Assembly: GCF_023517795.1 (NCBI RefSeq)
Contig: NZ_CP082928.1
Coordinates: forward strand, 4,154,001 to 4,218,000
Length of the DNA stretch: 64,000 nucleotides
DNA from: Pseudomonas fulva
GTDB lineage: Bacteria > Pseudomonadota > Gammaproteobacteria > Pseudomonadales > Pseudomonadaceae
Direction: 5' to 3'
Of this stretch, positions 1 to 7,403 are shown piece after piece. The notes beneath the pieces were generated by a model, which made no database searches, was not told where the DNA came from, and was given only the letters and a program-made list of their open reading frames with translations. Every line of letters starts with the position of its first letter. Position 1 is the first letter of the stretch. The position numbers and the translations under genes were made by a program.

Positions 1-1467
1 CAGCAGTTCGGGGAAATGCTCAGGCAGGTACTTGTGCAGGAAGCGGGCACAAAGCTTGGCCTTCTCCATCAGGTGCGGCGGGAGCAGGTCGGCGGGCACC
101 TGGTGCACGGTGACCAAGCCAAGACGGGCCTTGGTCGGTAGGGTGTGAGCGGGTTCATTGCAGCTCTGCCACTGTCCGCCGGTGCCGTAGTACTTGATCA
201 GGTACGCGGTGGCCAGGCGCTGGTTGCTCTTGCCGCAAATGGTGCTAATCGGCGCCGATGCTGCGCGCCCGTCGCCCTGGTAGAAGCCGCCGTTGGCCTG
301 TTCGAAGTGGCAGGCCGCCACTGCGTGGTGACCGCTGCTGGTGGTGGCGGTGCTAAGCGGTGAGAACATCGCAGAGCCAACACTGCCCTTGCGCAGGGTG
401 ACCATGGCGGCAGTGACTTGCTGCTGTGGCTTGGCTAGGTGCGCTGAGGCCATGGCGAAGTGACCGCCTTTGATGTTGGCGACCTGGGTGCGCAGCGGCT
501 CATCAGCTGCGAAGGTGCGCTGACTGCTGGCGTTGGCGAACTCGGTGAGGTGGGCGGCCGCAAGGGCGTGGTCATCCAGCGGGACGGTGAACGGCTGCTC
601 GGCCATGACGGTGTGACGCCAGAAACCCTTGGCCACTCGCACGTTGGTGTTATGCACCAGGCGTTCGTCGATGATCGATGTGCCAAGGTTGCTGAAGTCG
701 ATGCACTCGGAGGCTTGGCGCCAGGCATGCTGGCCGCGCTTGGGCTGTTCGTGGTGAGTAGGTACCGGCCAGACGATTGGCCTGCCGTCCGTGCGGCCGA
801 TCCCGAACCACCGGGTGCGGATGGTGGGTGCGCCGGTATTCGAGGCTCGCCGGATGCGGTGCTCGAAGTTGACGCCGAGGCCGCGCACCAGCGCCTCTTT
901 GGGTACCCATTGGCCGACCGCGTCCATGATCTCGGTGAAGTCGGGATGGTCGGCTGCCAGGCCGGTGCTGAGGCAGGCCACGAAGGCATCGAAGGTTCTC
1001 CCGGCTAGTTCCTTGATAGGCCTGCCGGTGTCGTCGAGCGGCCCCCATGTGGTGAACTCGGGCACGTTCTCCATGAAAAGCAGGCGCGGGCGAGTGACGT
1101 AGACCCAGTGCACGATCACCCATGCGAGCATGCGCACGCGCTTGCTGCGAGGGGCGGCGCCCTTGGCGCGGCTGAAGTGGCGGCAGTCCGGCGAGGCCCA
1201 AAGGATGCCGACCGGTTGCCCGCCAGTTGCCTGGAGCGGGTCCACCTCGAACACGTCGCTGATGTAGTGGCGCGTGTTCGGGTGGTTGGCGCGGTGCACG
1301 GCGATAGCCAGCGCGTTATGGTTGATCGCTACGTCCGGGTCACGGTAGACCCGGGCGCCGCCACTACTCGCGCCGCCAGCTCCTGCGAAGAGGTCGACGT
1401 ATAGCTCGTGATTGAACGGCAGAGGCTTCTGTGCGACCTGGTGAAGGTGTGGGTTGAAAGCGGTCAT
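1..1467 (-). CDS. DNA cytosine-5 methyltransferase (partial, C-terminus outside)
   Basis: A C5-methyltransferase that would methylate cytosine in phage or host DNA, probably for protection against restriction. The frame is open from ATG at 1467 to the window edge (489 codons). Motif I (AdoMet binding) is seen as LFAGAGG near residue 28. The catalytic loop reads SPDCRHFS, so the usual PCQ becomes DCR while the Pro and catalytic Cys remain. ENV of motif VI follows near residue 148. The start overlaps the stop of the upstream gene as ATGA, so it is translationally coupled in the leftward early operon. The Asp/Arg variant of the catalytic loop is, as I recall, common in a phage subfamily, so I expect it to be active. 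The target-recognition region and motif X cannot be judged here. Confidence 0.85.
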   Translation of the reverse strand, partial: MTAFNPHLHQVAQKPLPFNHELYVDLFAGAGGASSGGARVYRDPDVAINHNALAIAVHRANHPNTRHYISDVFEVDPLQATGGQPVGILWASPDCRHFSRAKGAAPRSKRVRMLAWVIVHWVYVTRPRLLFMENVPEFTTWGPLDDTGRPIKELAGRTFDAFVACLSTGLAADHPDFTEIMDAVGQWVPKEALVRGLGVNFEHRIRRASNTGAPTIRTRWFGIGRTDGRPIVWPVPTHHEQPKRGQHAWRQASECIDFSNLGTSIIDERLVHNTNVRVAKGFWRHTVMAEQPFTVPLDDHALAAAHLTEFANASSQRTFAADEPLRTQVANIKGGHFAMASAHLAKPQQQVTAAMVTLRKGSVGSAMFSPLSTATTSSGHHAVAACHFEQANGGFYQGDGRAASAPISTICGKSNQRLATAYLIKYYGTGGQWQSCNEPAHTLPTKARLGLVTVHQVPADLLPPHLMEKAKLCARFLHKYLPEHFPELL

Positions 1468-2054
1468 GCAGCACCGCCTGGCTTTCTGCTGCAATCTGCA
1501 CACTGCACCGATCCGGTTTGGCGAATGCCGATGAAGGTTTCGCAACCGCCCTTGCAAGCTGCTGCATGGGCTTGATCAATCTGAGCGGGCGTCAGCTCGG
1601 CGTGCTGCTCGATGCCAAGCAAGCGGCGAATCGGTTGGCCGACCTCGCTTTTGCCGCCTTGTTGGTGGTAGAGCGACCACAGCAACAGGCCTTCCATCTT
1701 CGTCGCCCGGTCAGCCATCTGCTGAAAGCGCGGGTGCAGGTCGATGCAATCTGACTCAGGGTCGAGGATCTGGTTGGCCTCGTTCATGATCACCCACACC
1801 ATGCCGCCGATTACTCGGCCGTAGAAGCTGGGATCTGTGCGTAGCAGGCGGGCCAGGTGGTTGTAGAGAGTGAGCAGGTGCTGGGGGTTCTCGCTGTCGA
1901 ACTCGTCGAGGCCGTCGTGCAGCAGTTTGCCCAGGTCTGCGCCCGCTTCGTGGTTCTGGAACGGCCCACCGAAGCGGGCGTCGAGCAACTGCAGTACCTG
2001 ATGCAGTTCTTCAGCGGCTTTGACGTCGCTGGCCGAAGGCTTGGCCATTTTCAT
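1464..2054 (-). CDS. Phage hypothetical protein with C-terminal zinc-ribbon-like cysteines
   Basis: A protein of 196 residues that I do not recognise. The start at 2054 overlaps the preceding HD-protein stop as ATGA; an in-frame extension upstream has no reason to be used. The middle is helical and rich in Leu and Asp. The last about 30 residues carry four cysteines in a CxxxC...CxxC arrangement, compatible with a small zinc site. It sits between the HD hydrolase and the cytosine methylase in one tightly overlapping operon, suggesting an early function in DNA or nucleotide metabolism, but nothing more specific can be said. Confidence 0.7.
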   Translation of the reverse strand: MKMAKPSASDVKAAEELHQVLQLLDARFGGPFQNHEAGADLGKLLHDGLDEFDSENPQHLLTLYNHLARLLRTDPSFYGRVIGGMVWVIMNEANQILDPESDCIDLHPRFQQMADRATKMEGLLLWSLYHQQGGKSEVGQPIRRLLGIEQHAELTPAQIDQAHAAACKGGCETFIGIRQTGSVQCADCSRKPGGAA

Positions 2055-2626
2055 TGAGTAGCCCTCGCACGGTGAGTGGTGGTGAGCAGACTCATCAGCC
2101 GCTGGAAGTAGCGGTCGCGGGCTTCCTCTGCACTCCATGGTTTGATGCGCCACGCCGGCAGTTCGATGCCCTGGATGCAGTCCCAGGCGTCGGGGTGGTC
2201 GGGCATGAGGTCACGGCGCTCGACGGCGAGCATGTACATGTCGGCCTCTTTCACCTGGTCGGGTAGCTCGGGCTCGAGGTCGAAGCGTTCGCAGATGGCG
2301 AGCCAGATGCGCTGCTCGACCTGGCCGTATACGTCATCGACGGCCATGTCCTGGGCGTAGCCGCGCATGGCCAGCTTGAGCGGGCGCGTCATGTCGCCGA
2401 TGTAGGCTTCGGTGGCGTCGTGGAGCAGGGCGTGCAGCTGGTGTTCGGCGTCGACCAGCTCGTGTACGCGGAAGCTGTGCTCGGCGACCGAGTAGTGCTT
2501 GCTGGTGTGGCCGTTGAAGCGGCAGAGCCGGGCCAGGCTGAATGCGATGTCTGCCGGGTGGATCATGGCGGCTGTGGGCTCGAGCAGCTCGAAGCGGATG
2601 CCTTGGTTGGTGAGGATCCAAGTCAT
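2051..2626 (-). CDS. HD-domain metal-dependent phosphohydrolase (YfbR-like)
   Basis: A protein of 191 residues with an HD-superfamily core: His50 in VAEHS, the paired His69-Asp70 in ALLHDATEAY, and a later acidic EADMYML helix, which together would bind a metal and hydrolyse a phosphate ester. Members of this group include YfbR-type 5'-deoxynucleotidases, so a role in nucleotide pool control is plausible; the substrate is inferred. The start at 2626 has a GGAGG ribosome site and overlaps the upstream DHH gene stop as ATGA. A longer frame upstream of 2626 lies inside the DHH gene and is unlikely to be used. Confidence 0.8.
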   Translation of the reverse strand: MTWILTNQGIRFELLEPTAAMIHPADIAFSLARLCRFNGHTSKHYSVAEHSFRVHELVDAEHQLHALLHDATEAYIGDMTRPLKLAMRGYAQDMAVDDVYGQVEQRIWLAICERFDLEPELPDQVKEADMYMLAVERRDLMPDHPDAWDCIQGIELPAWRIKPWSAEEARDRYFQRLMSLLTTTHRARATQ

Positions 2627-3648
2627 AGCGGATCCTCCATGTCGAGCAGTTGACTCGCTGTCACGAGTGCTCGGCCTGCCCGTGCTGCAGAAACCTGACC
2701 GCCGGTGAGCGCCTGGCTCAGGCACTCGGTAACTTCGCGAAGGGCATTCAGAAGCTGGGCTTCTTGCTCGCTGCTCTCCAGTGTTGCCGGCAAGAAGCCC
2801 GTCACCAGCTCGTGGTCGAAGGGCACGGTGAAGCCGGCCGCGTTGCGGTGGCCGCCGCCGCCGTATTGTTTGGCGACCTCGGCCACGTCGAGGCCTTCGG
2901 GCTGGCTGCGCAGGGAGAAGACGCGGCCCTTGGGGGTGTCGCTGTAGCAGGCAGCGAAGGGTTCGCCCTGGGCCTGGATGTGGCCGGCGTCGCTGGCCAT
3001 GAAGTGGGGGCAGTTCAAGGTCGGGACGTCATGGCCGCCGATGGTGAGGCGGCGCGCGCTCGGCAGCAGGTCGGCCAGGTTCTTGGCGTTTGCTCTCAAG
3101 ATGGCATGGCCGTCCCCACGAAGGCCAGAAAGGTGCTGCTTCATCAGGCTGTCCCAAAGGTGGAAGTCCTGGGCGTGACTGAACAGCGCCGCCGTGACCA
3201 CCTCGGTCCCGGGCAGGTCGAAGCGCCAAAGGTCGCGATCCTCGATGTGGTTGATCAAGCGTGGGCGTGGCTCGTCCGGGATGAGGTAGTCCCAGGTCAG
3301 GCCGGCGCCGCTGCGCTGCATATCGAACACCGTGCCGACGCGCTGCTCTGAGGTGCGCCATTCCGCGAACGTCGGTGGTGCTGGCTGTAGGCGTACCAGT
3401 GCTTCGGCTGCCGTCTTATGGTGGTCGATGATGAGGATCGAGCGGGCCTGATGGCCGAGCAGCACGAGCAGCTCGTAGGGGTAGGAGAAGTCGACGATGA
3501 TCACGTCGCGGCCTTCAACGTCCGGTGCGGGCTGGCCGTAGTGGCCTGCCACGAAGTCGACGTTATCGGCGCCCAGCGCCTTGCGAACGACCCAGGCGGC
3601 GCCGAAGCCATCGGCGCAATTGGCGTGGTAGATGCACAGGGTCTTCAT
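2623..3648 (-). CDS. DHH/DHHA1 family phosphoesterase
   Basis: A protein of 341 residues. The N-terminal DHH domain shows a metal-ligand loop CADGFGAAW (residues 11-19), Asp53 in IIVDFSY and the signature DHHK at 75-78. The C-terminal DHHA1 domain shows GGGGHRNAAGF, which binds the phosphate of the substrate. Family members (RecJ, NrnA, GdpP-type) cleave single-stranded DNA, very short RNAs or cyclic dinucleotides; with only DHH and DHHA1 domains this one looks most like NrnA-type enzymes. It is paired and translationally coupled with the HD hydrolase, suggesting joint action on nucleotides or signalling molecules. The start at 3648 overlaps the preceding stop as ATGA. Confidence 0.85.
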   Translation of the reverse strand: MKTLCIYHANCADGFGAAWVVRKALGADNVDFVAGHYGQPAPDVEGRDVIIVDFSYPYELLVLLGHQARSILIIDHHKTAAEALVRLQPAPPTFAEWRTSEQRVGTVFDMQRSGAGLTWDYLIPDEPRPRLINHIEDRDLWRFDLPGTEVVTAALFSHAQDFHLWDSLMKQHLSGLRGDGHAILRANAKNLADLLPSARRLTIGGHDVPTLNCPHFMASDAGHIQAQGEPFAACYSDTPKGRVFSLRSQPEGLDVAEVAKQYGGGGHRNAAGFTVPFDHELVTGFLPATLESSEQEAQLLNALREVTECLSQALTGGQVSAARAGRALVTASQLLDMEDPL

Positions 3649-4361
3649 GCTGCGGCCTCCTGCTTGGCGACGCGCTGCATGGCGGTCTCGTAACTCATAA
3701 GCAACCGGGGGCCTGGGCTTTCGGCGAAGTCGTGATGGGTCAGGTACAGGGTGTGCTGTTTGTCCAGCGCGGCGCCGGGCTGCCAGTCGTCGACGATCTT
3801 GGTGAGCCCCAGGGCTTTGGCGATACGGGCGGCGTTGAGAGTTTTGCCACAACCCTGCGGGCCTTGGACGATCACGCTGCGCCCTGCTGGGATAGGCTTT
3901 GGTGCCAGGTCAGCCAGGCGGCCAACTGTGGCATTGAGCTTGTCCCTGACCGCCAGGGCGTCACGTTCGCCCTGGGCATTGCCGAGGGTACCGTGAGCAA
4001 TTGCGGCGGCCCTGAGTTGAGTGATCGCGCGCTTCACCCACAACAGCTCGTGGTCACTCAGGCAGCGCTGGGCGAACAGTTTCACCCGGGCGTCTGCGTC
4101 TTGGGTGATCGAGTCCAGGGCTATCCGGTGATTGGCCGCCTGGTTCGCTCGCTGAGCTTTTAAGCGTATGACTTCGCGAGCCTGTCCGTCGAGGCTGTAC
4201 TGTAGCTCGTCGATCATAGGCTGACGGGCCTGGCTGCCGGCGCTGTAGCCCTGGGCGCGAATGCGTGCTTTGGTGGTGCGGCTGATCACCAGGTGAATGG
4301 CGATGCCGATAGCCAGGCCGGCGATCAGGCCGATGGCGAGTAGTTGAATGGTCGGGTGCAT
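3645..4361 (-). CDS. Membrane-anchored protein with C-terminal P-loop
   Basis: A protein of 238 residues. Residues 7-26 form one hydrophobic transmembrane helix, followed by a long Ala/Gln/Arg-rich stretch likely to be helical or coiled. A Walker A motif GPQGCGKT lies at residues 167-174, followed by a short nucleotide-binding-like segment ending in a VDDW strand. The whole P-loop region is only about 70 residues, too short for a full ATPase domain. Similar proteins recur in Pseudomonas prophages as far as I know, without an assigned role. The leader shares a 15-bp block with the gene starting at 5640. Function unknown; it could be a nucleotide-sensing membrane protein. Confidence 0.72.
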   Translation of the reverse strand: MHPTIQLLAIGLIAGLAIGIAIHLVISRTTKARIRAQGYSAGSQARQPMIDELQYSLDGQAREVIRLKAQRANQAANHRIALDSITQDADARVKLFAQRCLSDHELLWVKRAITQLRAAAIAHGTLGNAQGERDALAVRDKLNATVGRLADLAPKPIPAGRSVIVQGPQGCGKTLNAARIAKALGLTKIVDDWQPGAALDKQHTLYLTHHDFAESPGPRLLMSYETAMQRVAKQEAAA

Positions 4362-4423
4362 GTGCTGTGCCTCGAAGGTGGTAAGAGGCCGGCGTGGTAG
4401 GCGCCGGCCGGTTGGTGCGGTGG

Positions 4424-5254
4424 TTACTTGCCGAGCTGGAAGGTGCCGATGGTCAGCGGCACCAGGCCGCCGATCTCGCTGCTCAGCACGTTCTTGAACT
4501 CTTCGGCGAACTCTTCGCGCTGGGCTTCCTCACCCACCCAGCGCAGCTTGAGCACTGGGGCGTCGTTGCCGGTGATGACCGACAGGCGCAGCACGATCAG
4601 CGCCGGCTGCAGGCCCTCGTAGGGCACGGTGGTGAAGTGGAAGCTGGTGGGCAGGGTTTCCTGGCTCTTGGCTTCGATTTCATCCATGGCGCTGCGGCTG
4701 GCAGAGAGGTCGCCCACCGAGCTGTCACGCTGGCTGGTGGCCTTGATGGTCATGCGGCGAATGCCGTTGATGGCGGCAACGATGTTGAGCTTGGCTTCGC
4801 CTGCACTCGCCTCGATGTTGCGTGCCCAGTCTTCCAGCCACTCGGCCAGGGCCTGCTGGCTTAGCTTCTGGCCCACGATGGCCTCTACTGCCTTGAAGGC
4901 AGCGGTGGGCTTGAGCGTGAGGGTGGCGGTGTCGTCGGCGTGGCCGGCGGTGTCCGGGTTGCCGAGGTTGAACAGCACCTGAGCGCTCATGTTGTCCTGG
5001 TTGATGAAGCCGGACGGGCCGGCTGCGCTGAGGTCGTCGACGTGATTGGTAACGTAGTTGCAGAAGTCGCGCAGGGAGTGGGTTTTGAGATCGCCGCGGA
5101 AGCGGTTGCGCAGTTCCTGATACTGCTCGAGGTTGAGCGTACGCGCGGCTTCCGGGAGCACCGCCAGGGTCGTGCCGCCGGGGACTTCAATGCGGGTGCC
5201 GGAAGCGATCAGGGCCTGGGCTTCGATGTGCTGCAGGGTTTCTTTGTTGAACAT
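4424..5254 (-). CDS. DUF2303 family phage protein (YfdQ-like)
   Basis: A protein of 276 residues matching my recollection of the DUF2303/YfdQ family, found in the early left operons of many temperate phages. An N-terminal segment contains the RDFCNYVTNH stretch typical of the family, and the C-terminal half is beta-rich and ends in VPLTIGTFQLGK. No catalytic motif is evident; its biochemical role is unknown. The start at 5254 is preceded by GGAACC rather than a strong ribosome site. The leader contains the CTTGGTAAGTGGG block (5269-5281) also found before the gene starting at 7325. Confidence 0.75.
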   Translation of the reverse strand: MFNKETLQHIEAQALIASGTRIEVPGGTTLAVLPEAARTLNLEQYQELRNRFRGDLKTHSLRDFCNYVTNHVDDLSAAGPSGFINQDNMSAQVLFNLGNPDTAGHADDTATLTLKPTAAFKAVEAIVGQKLSQQALAEWLEDWARNIEASAGEAKLNIVAAINGIRRMTIKATSQRDSSVGDLSASRSAMDEIEAKSQETLPTSFHFTTVPYEGLQPALIVLRLSVITGNDAPVLKLRWVGEEAQREEFAEEFKNVLSSEIGGLVPLTIGTFQLGK

Positions 5255-5295
5255 GGAGCAGGTTCCTTCTTGGTAAGTGGGAGGTGTGCGGTGAA

Positions 5296-5640
5296 TCAGT
5301 CGCGTGCTACGACCGGGGCGTCTTCACGCTTGAAGAGCTGGTCGGTGGGGTTGGTCTGGAACAGCTGCAGGCCGTCCGGCGTGACGAACAGCGGCGTGTC
5401 GAGGGCGAGGTCTTCGCCTTTCTTGCCGCGCTTGGTGGGCTGCACGTAGGCCAGCTTGTGGTTCACGCTCACCTGGTTGCTTTGGGCGATCTGCTTGAGG
5501 CTGAAGGTGAGGGTGACCGAGCCGGCTTTGCCGGTGTCGATGACGCCCGCGGCCACGTCGCTCAGGGCGCGGCCTACCTGCTCGGCGAACACGCCGGCGT
5601 TGAGTGAGCCGATGAAGTCGGCGGTATCGGTTGCTTTCAT
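5296..5640 (-). CDS. Phage hypothetical protein (114 aa)
   Basis: A small protein directly upstream of the DUF2303 gene in the same operon. The first half is amphipathic helical (TADFIGSLNAGVFAEQ), the second half beta-rich and polar. This pairing with DUF2303 is frequent in Pseudomonas prophages, to my memory, and suggests the two products act together, but no function is known. The ribosome site GAGG lies in the duplicated leader block at 5638-5652, giving good support for the ATG at 5640. Confidence 0.68.
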   Translation of the reverse strand: MKATDTADFIGSLNAGVFAEQVGRALSDVAAGVIDTGKAGSVTLTFSLKQIAQSNQVSVNHKLAYVQPTKRGKKGEDLALDTPLFVTPDGLQLFQTNPTDQLFKREDAPVVARD

Positions 5641-5677
5641 GTGCTGTGCCTCTTGGTGATGGCCTTGGTGGGGCCGG

Positions 5678-5944
5678 TTATGCCGCTTGTTTGGCGGCGT
5701 GTTCTTGCTGGCGGTCGAGCCATTTGGCGAGGGTAGGCAGGTAGATGACCCAGGGCGACCGCTTGGAATTGGGGTCCAGCCTCCAGAGCTGAAGCTGCAG
5801 CCCGCCGGCGGCGATCTTGCGGCGCAGGTAGGCCACGCTTTTGATGTGCGGCAGGTGGTCGGCCAGCAGCTGTTCGGCGGTGATGTAGTTGGCCGAGTAG
5901 CGTTGGCGCAGCTGCTCGAGCGTGGTTTGCGGTGCCTCCGTCAT
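5678..5944 (-). CDS. Pyocin activator PrtN-like DNA-binding protein
   Basis: A protein of 88 residues with the pattern of the PrtN family: YITAEQLLADHL, then a helix-turn-helix-like SVAYLRRKIAAGGL, then a tail with KRSPWVIYLPTLAKWLD that resembles the KSPWLVHxxDLAxxID ending of PrtN. In P. aeruginosa PrtN activates pyocin genes; phage homologues may act as activators or as excisionase-like DNA binders. Which of these applies here is not shown by the sequence. The start at 5944 overlaps the upstream gene stop as ATGA. Confidence 0.65.
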   Translation of the reverse strand: MTEAPQTTLEQLRQRYSANYITAEQLLADHLPHIKSVAYLRRKIAAGGLQLQLWRLDPNSKRSPWVIYLPTLAKWLDRQQEHAAKQAA

Positions 5945-6297
5945 GGCTTGGCCTGCGGCTCGAAGCGCGTGGCGGCGAGCTGGACCAGCCCCTCGATGGA
6001 TTTGGCGCGCTGGCGGTACACCGGCTCGCCGCTGGCGTTGACGATCAGGGCGAGGTAGGGCGCCTGGGCTTTCGGCTCCAGCGATACATAAGGCAGGTGG
6101 CCGAGCGGCGTTACGCGCACCAGTTCGGCGTACAGCCGGCCCAGCTCTTCGCGGTGCGGGTAGGCAGCGTTGAGGCGTTCGATGGCCTCGGCGCTGGTGT
6201 CGGCCAGGGTTTTGCCGCTGAGCGCAGTAGGGTGCTCAACGTGCACGCTGGCCAGCTTGAGGGCGCCGATGGCGTGGCTGATTGGGCTGTTGCTCAT
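5941..6297 (-). CDS. Phage hypothetical protein (118 aa)
   Basis: An unrecognised small protein between the KilAC-like and PrtN-like genes, overlapping both by four bases. It has no signal peptide, membrane segment or cysteines. The composition is Ala/Leu/Glu-rich and mostly helical, with the middle segment AIERLNAAYPHREELGRLY amphipathic. Tight coupling with two likely DNA-binding proteins hints at an early regulatory or host-takeover role, which is only inference. Confidence 0.62.
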   Translation of the reverse strand: MSNSPISHAIGALKLASVHVEHPTALSGKTLADTSAEAIERLNAAYPHREELGRLYAELVRVTPLGHLPYVSLEPKAQAPYLALIVNASGEPVYRQRAKSIEGLVQLAATRFEPQAKP

Positions 6298-6584
6298 GCT
6301 TGGCTCCCTGCCTGACGTGGCGGCATGTGGCGGATATGGATGCCCAGCTGTTCAGCCAGCCAGGCGACGCCGTCTTCCGTGGTCATCACCACCGGGTAGT
6401 GCGATATCTTGCCGATGCGTGGATTCCAGCGGCCGCGGGTTTCGACGAACAGCCGGCCCTCCACTCGCGGCGATGGGATCAGCTGGCTTTCGGCGTTCAG
6501 GATCTTCAGCTCGCGGAGTTTCGTGCGTAGCTTGCGGTCGCCCATGCCCAGCACAACTGCGGTGGCTTTCAGGTCGCGGTTCAT
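6294..6584 (-). CDS. KilAC-like phage antirepressor C-terminal domain protein
   Basis: A protein of 96 residues from the ATG at 6584, chosen because GAGG sits six to eight bases upstream; a GTG nine bases earlier is also open. The fold pattern looks like the KilAC winged-helix domain: LKATAVVLGMGDRKLRTKLRELKIL (a helix-turn-helix), then a beta-hairpin with GRLFVETRGRW, then HYPVVMTTEDGVAWLAEQLG, close in style to the GQxWL ending of phage antirepressors. It lacks the N-terminal BRO or Rha domain, so it would bind DNA without the usual partner domain. Identification is by pattern only. Confidence 0.5.
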   Translation of the reverse strand: MNRDLKATAVVLGMGDRKLRTKLRELKILNAESQLIPSPRVEGRLFVETRGRWNPRIGKISHYPVVMTTEDGVAWLAEQLGIHIRHMPPRQAGSQA

Positions 6585-6594
6585 GGCGGTCACC

Positions 6595-7128
6595 TCAGGC
6601 GGCGAGCTGCTGGATGTGCTCGGCGAGCGAGAGGTAAACGTCTTGCGAGCTGCCCATGGCCAAGTGCGTGTTGGTGCCTTGGGCGGCGACGGCTACGAAC
6701 CGCGAGCCATCGGGGCTGGCGTGCACGTTGACGATGGTCCCGGTGGTGAGCGTGGTGCTGCCTCCCTGGCGGCACACCGTGCGCAGGGTACGTTCGTCGT
6801 CGGTGCCCAGGGTGGCCGTTGGGCTGAGGCCGGCATCGCTTTCAGGGCGGGGAATGCCGGTGTCGAGCCGGCCGTTGGCCAGGTCTTCGATGAACAGCTT
6901 GGCCTGGTTGAAGAAGCCGGCCTCGTGTGGGTCGAGCGTCAGCTCGCCAGTAATGTCCGCCAGGGCGGCGCGCAGGCGGATGCGGTGCTCGCTGCATTCG
7001 GCGTCGATGTGCACGCGGATGGCCTGGCTGCTGTCGCCTGGGCGGGCCAGCTTGAGGATGACGCTGCCGCCGTGGATAAGCGCGGCGCGCAACAGGTCTT
7101 GCGACGCGAGGGTGAGGATGAGGTACAT
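6595..7128 (-). CDS. Phage hypothetical protein (177 aa)
   Basis: A protein I do not recognise, second gene of the leftward operon. It is beta-rich, with two repeated Thr/Gly-rich stretches (STTLTTGTIVNVHASPDG). The ATG at 7128 forms a TGATG stop-start overlap with the preceding gene; a GTG at 7131 closer to the GGAGG-type ribosome site is an alternative that adds one residue. No catalytic or binding motif is visible. Confidence 0.62.
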   Translation of the reverse strand: MYLILTLASQDLLRAALIHGGSVILKLARPGDSSQAIRVHIDAECSEHRIRLRAALADITGELTLDPHEAGFFNQAKLFIEDLANGRLDTGIPRPESDAGLSPTATLGTDDERTLRTVCRQGGSTTLTTGTIVNVHASPDGSRFVAVAAQGTNTHLAMGSSQDVYLSLAEHIQQLAA

Positions 7129-7325
7129 CACGCTGCACCTCCTTGGAAGCCACTGAAGTCTTCGAAGGCGGGCAGGGTAGTGCTGCGCAGTTGGGGGCGG
7201 CCGCGGACGATCATCACCAGCTGGCCGGTGGCCTGCTGGATGCTGCGAACGATGGTGGGGTTAGAGGCCGCTGCCGGGTGGATCACCACCGGGCAGCGGG
7301 TTTTGCTGTGCTGTGCCTGTTTCAT
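7128..7325 (-). CDS. First gene of leftward early operon, small hypothetical (65 aa)
   Basis: A short basic protein at the position that lambda uses for N, directly after the left operators. It contains GQLVMIVRGRPQLRS and is arginine-rich toward its middle, but it lacks the arginine-rich N-terminus expected of an N-type antiterminator, so I do not assign that role. Its coding status rests on position, on the shared CTTGGTAAGTGGG leader block and on the stop-start overlap with the next gene. Confidence 0.55.
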   Translation of the reverse strand: MKQAQHSKTRCPVVIHPAAASNPTIVRSIQQATGQLVMIVRGRPQLRSTTLPAFEDFSGFQGGAA

Positions 7326-7336
7326 TGCCGTAAACC

Positions 7337-7349
7337 CTTGGTAAGTGGG
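7337..7349 (-). repeat. Leader motif shared with 5269-5281 and 8586-8597
   Basis: The 13-mer CTTGGTAAGTGGG occurs here and at 5269-5281, each just before a leftward gene. Its complement without the last base, CCCACTTACCAA, occurs on the plus strand at 8586-8597, and CCACTTACCA at 8457-8466. The copies sit in early control regions only, so a regulatory role is likely but undefined. Confidence 0.5.
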
Positions 7350-7359
7350 TACGGCAGAG

Positions 7360-7400
7360 ATTATCCCTGTTGGGTATTGGAGTAAATACCTATCGGGTAT
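7360..7400 (-). promoter_or_regulatory. Left operators OL1/OL2 and candidate PL promoter
   Basis: Two copies of a 15-bp operator of the form ATACC-N5-GGTAT: an exact one at 7386-7400 and one at 7363-7377 with a single half-site change (ATCCC). They are 23 bp apart. On the minus strand a possible -10 (GATAAT, 7360-7365) and -35 (TATTTA or TTTACT, around 7381-7388) fall within the same stretch, so repressor binding would block leftward transcription. Placement between the repressor gene and the first leftward gene copies the lambda layout. Confidence 0.72.
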
Positions 7401-7403
7401 TTT

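Noticed and set aside
7128..7325. Calling the first leftward gene an N antiterminator
   Set aside because: Position fits, but the arginine-rich N-terminal motif is missing and no boxA/boxB pair was found.
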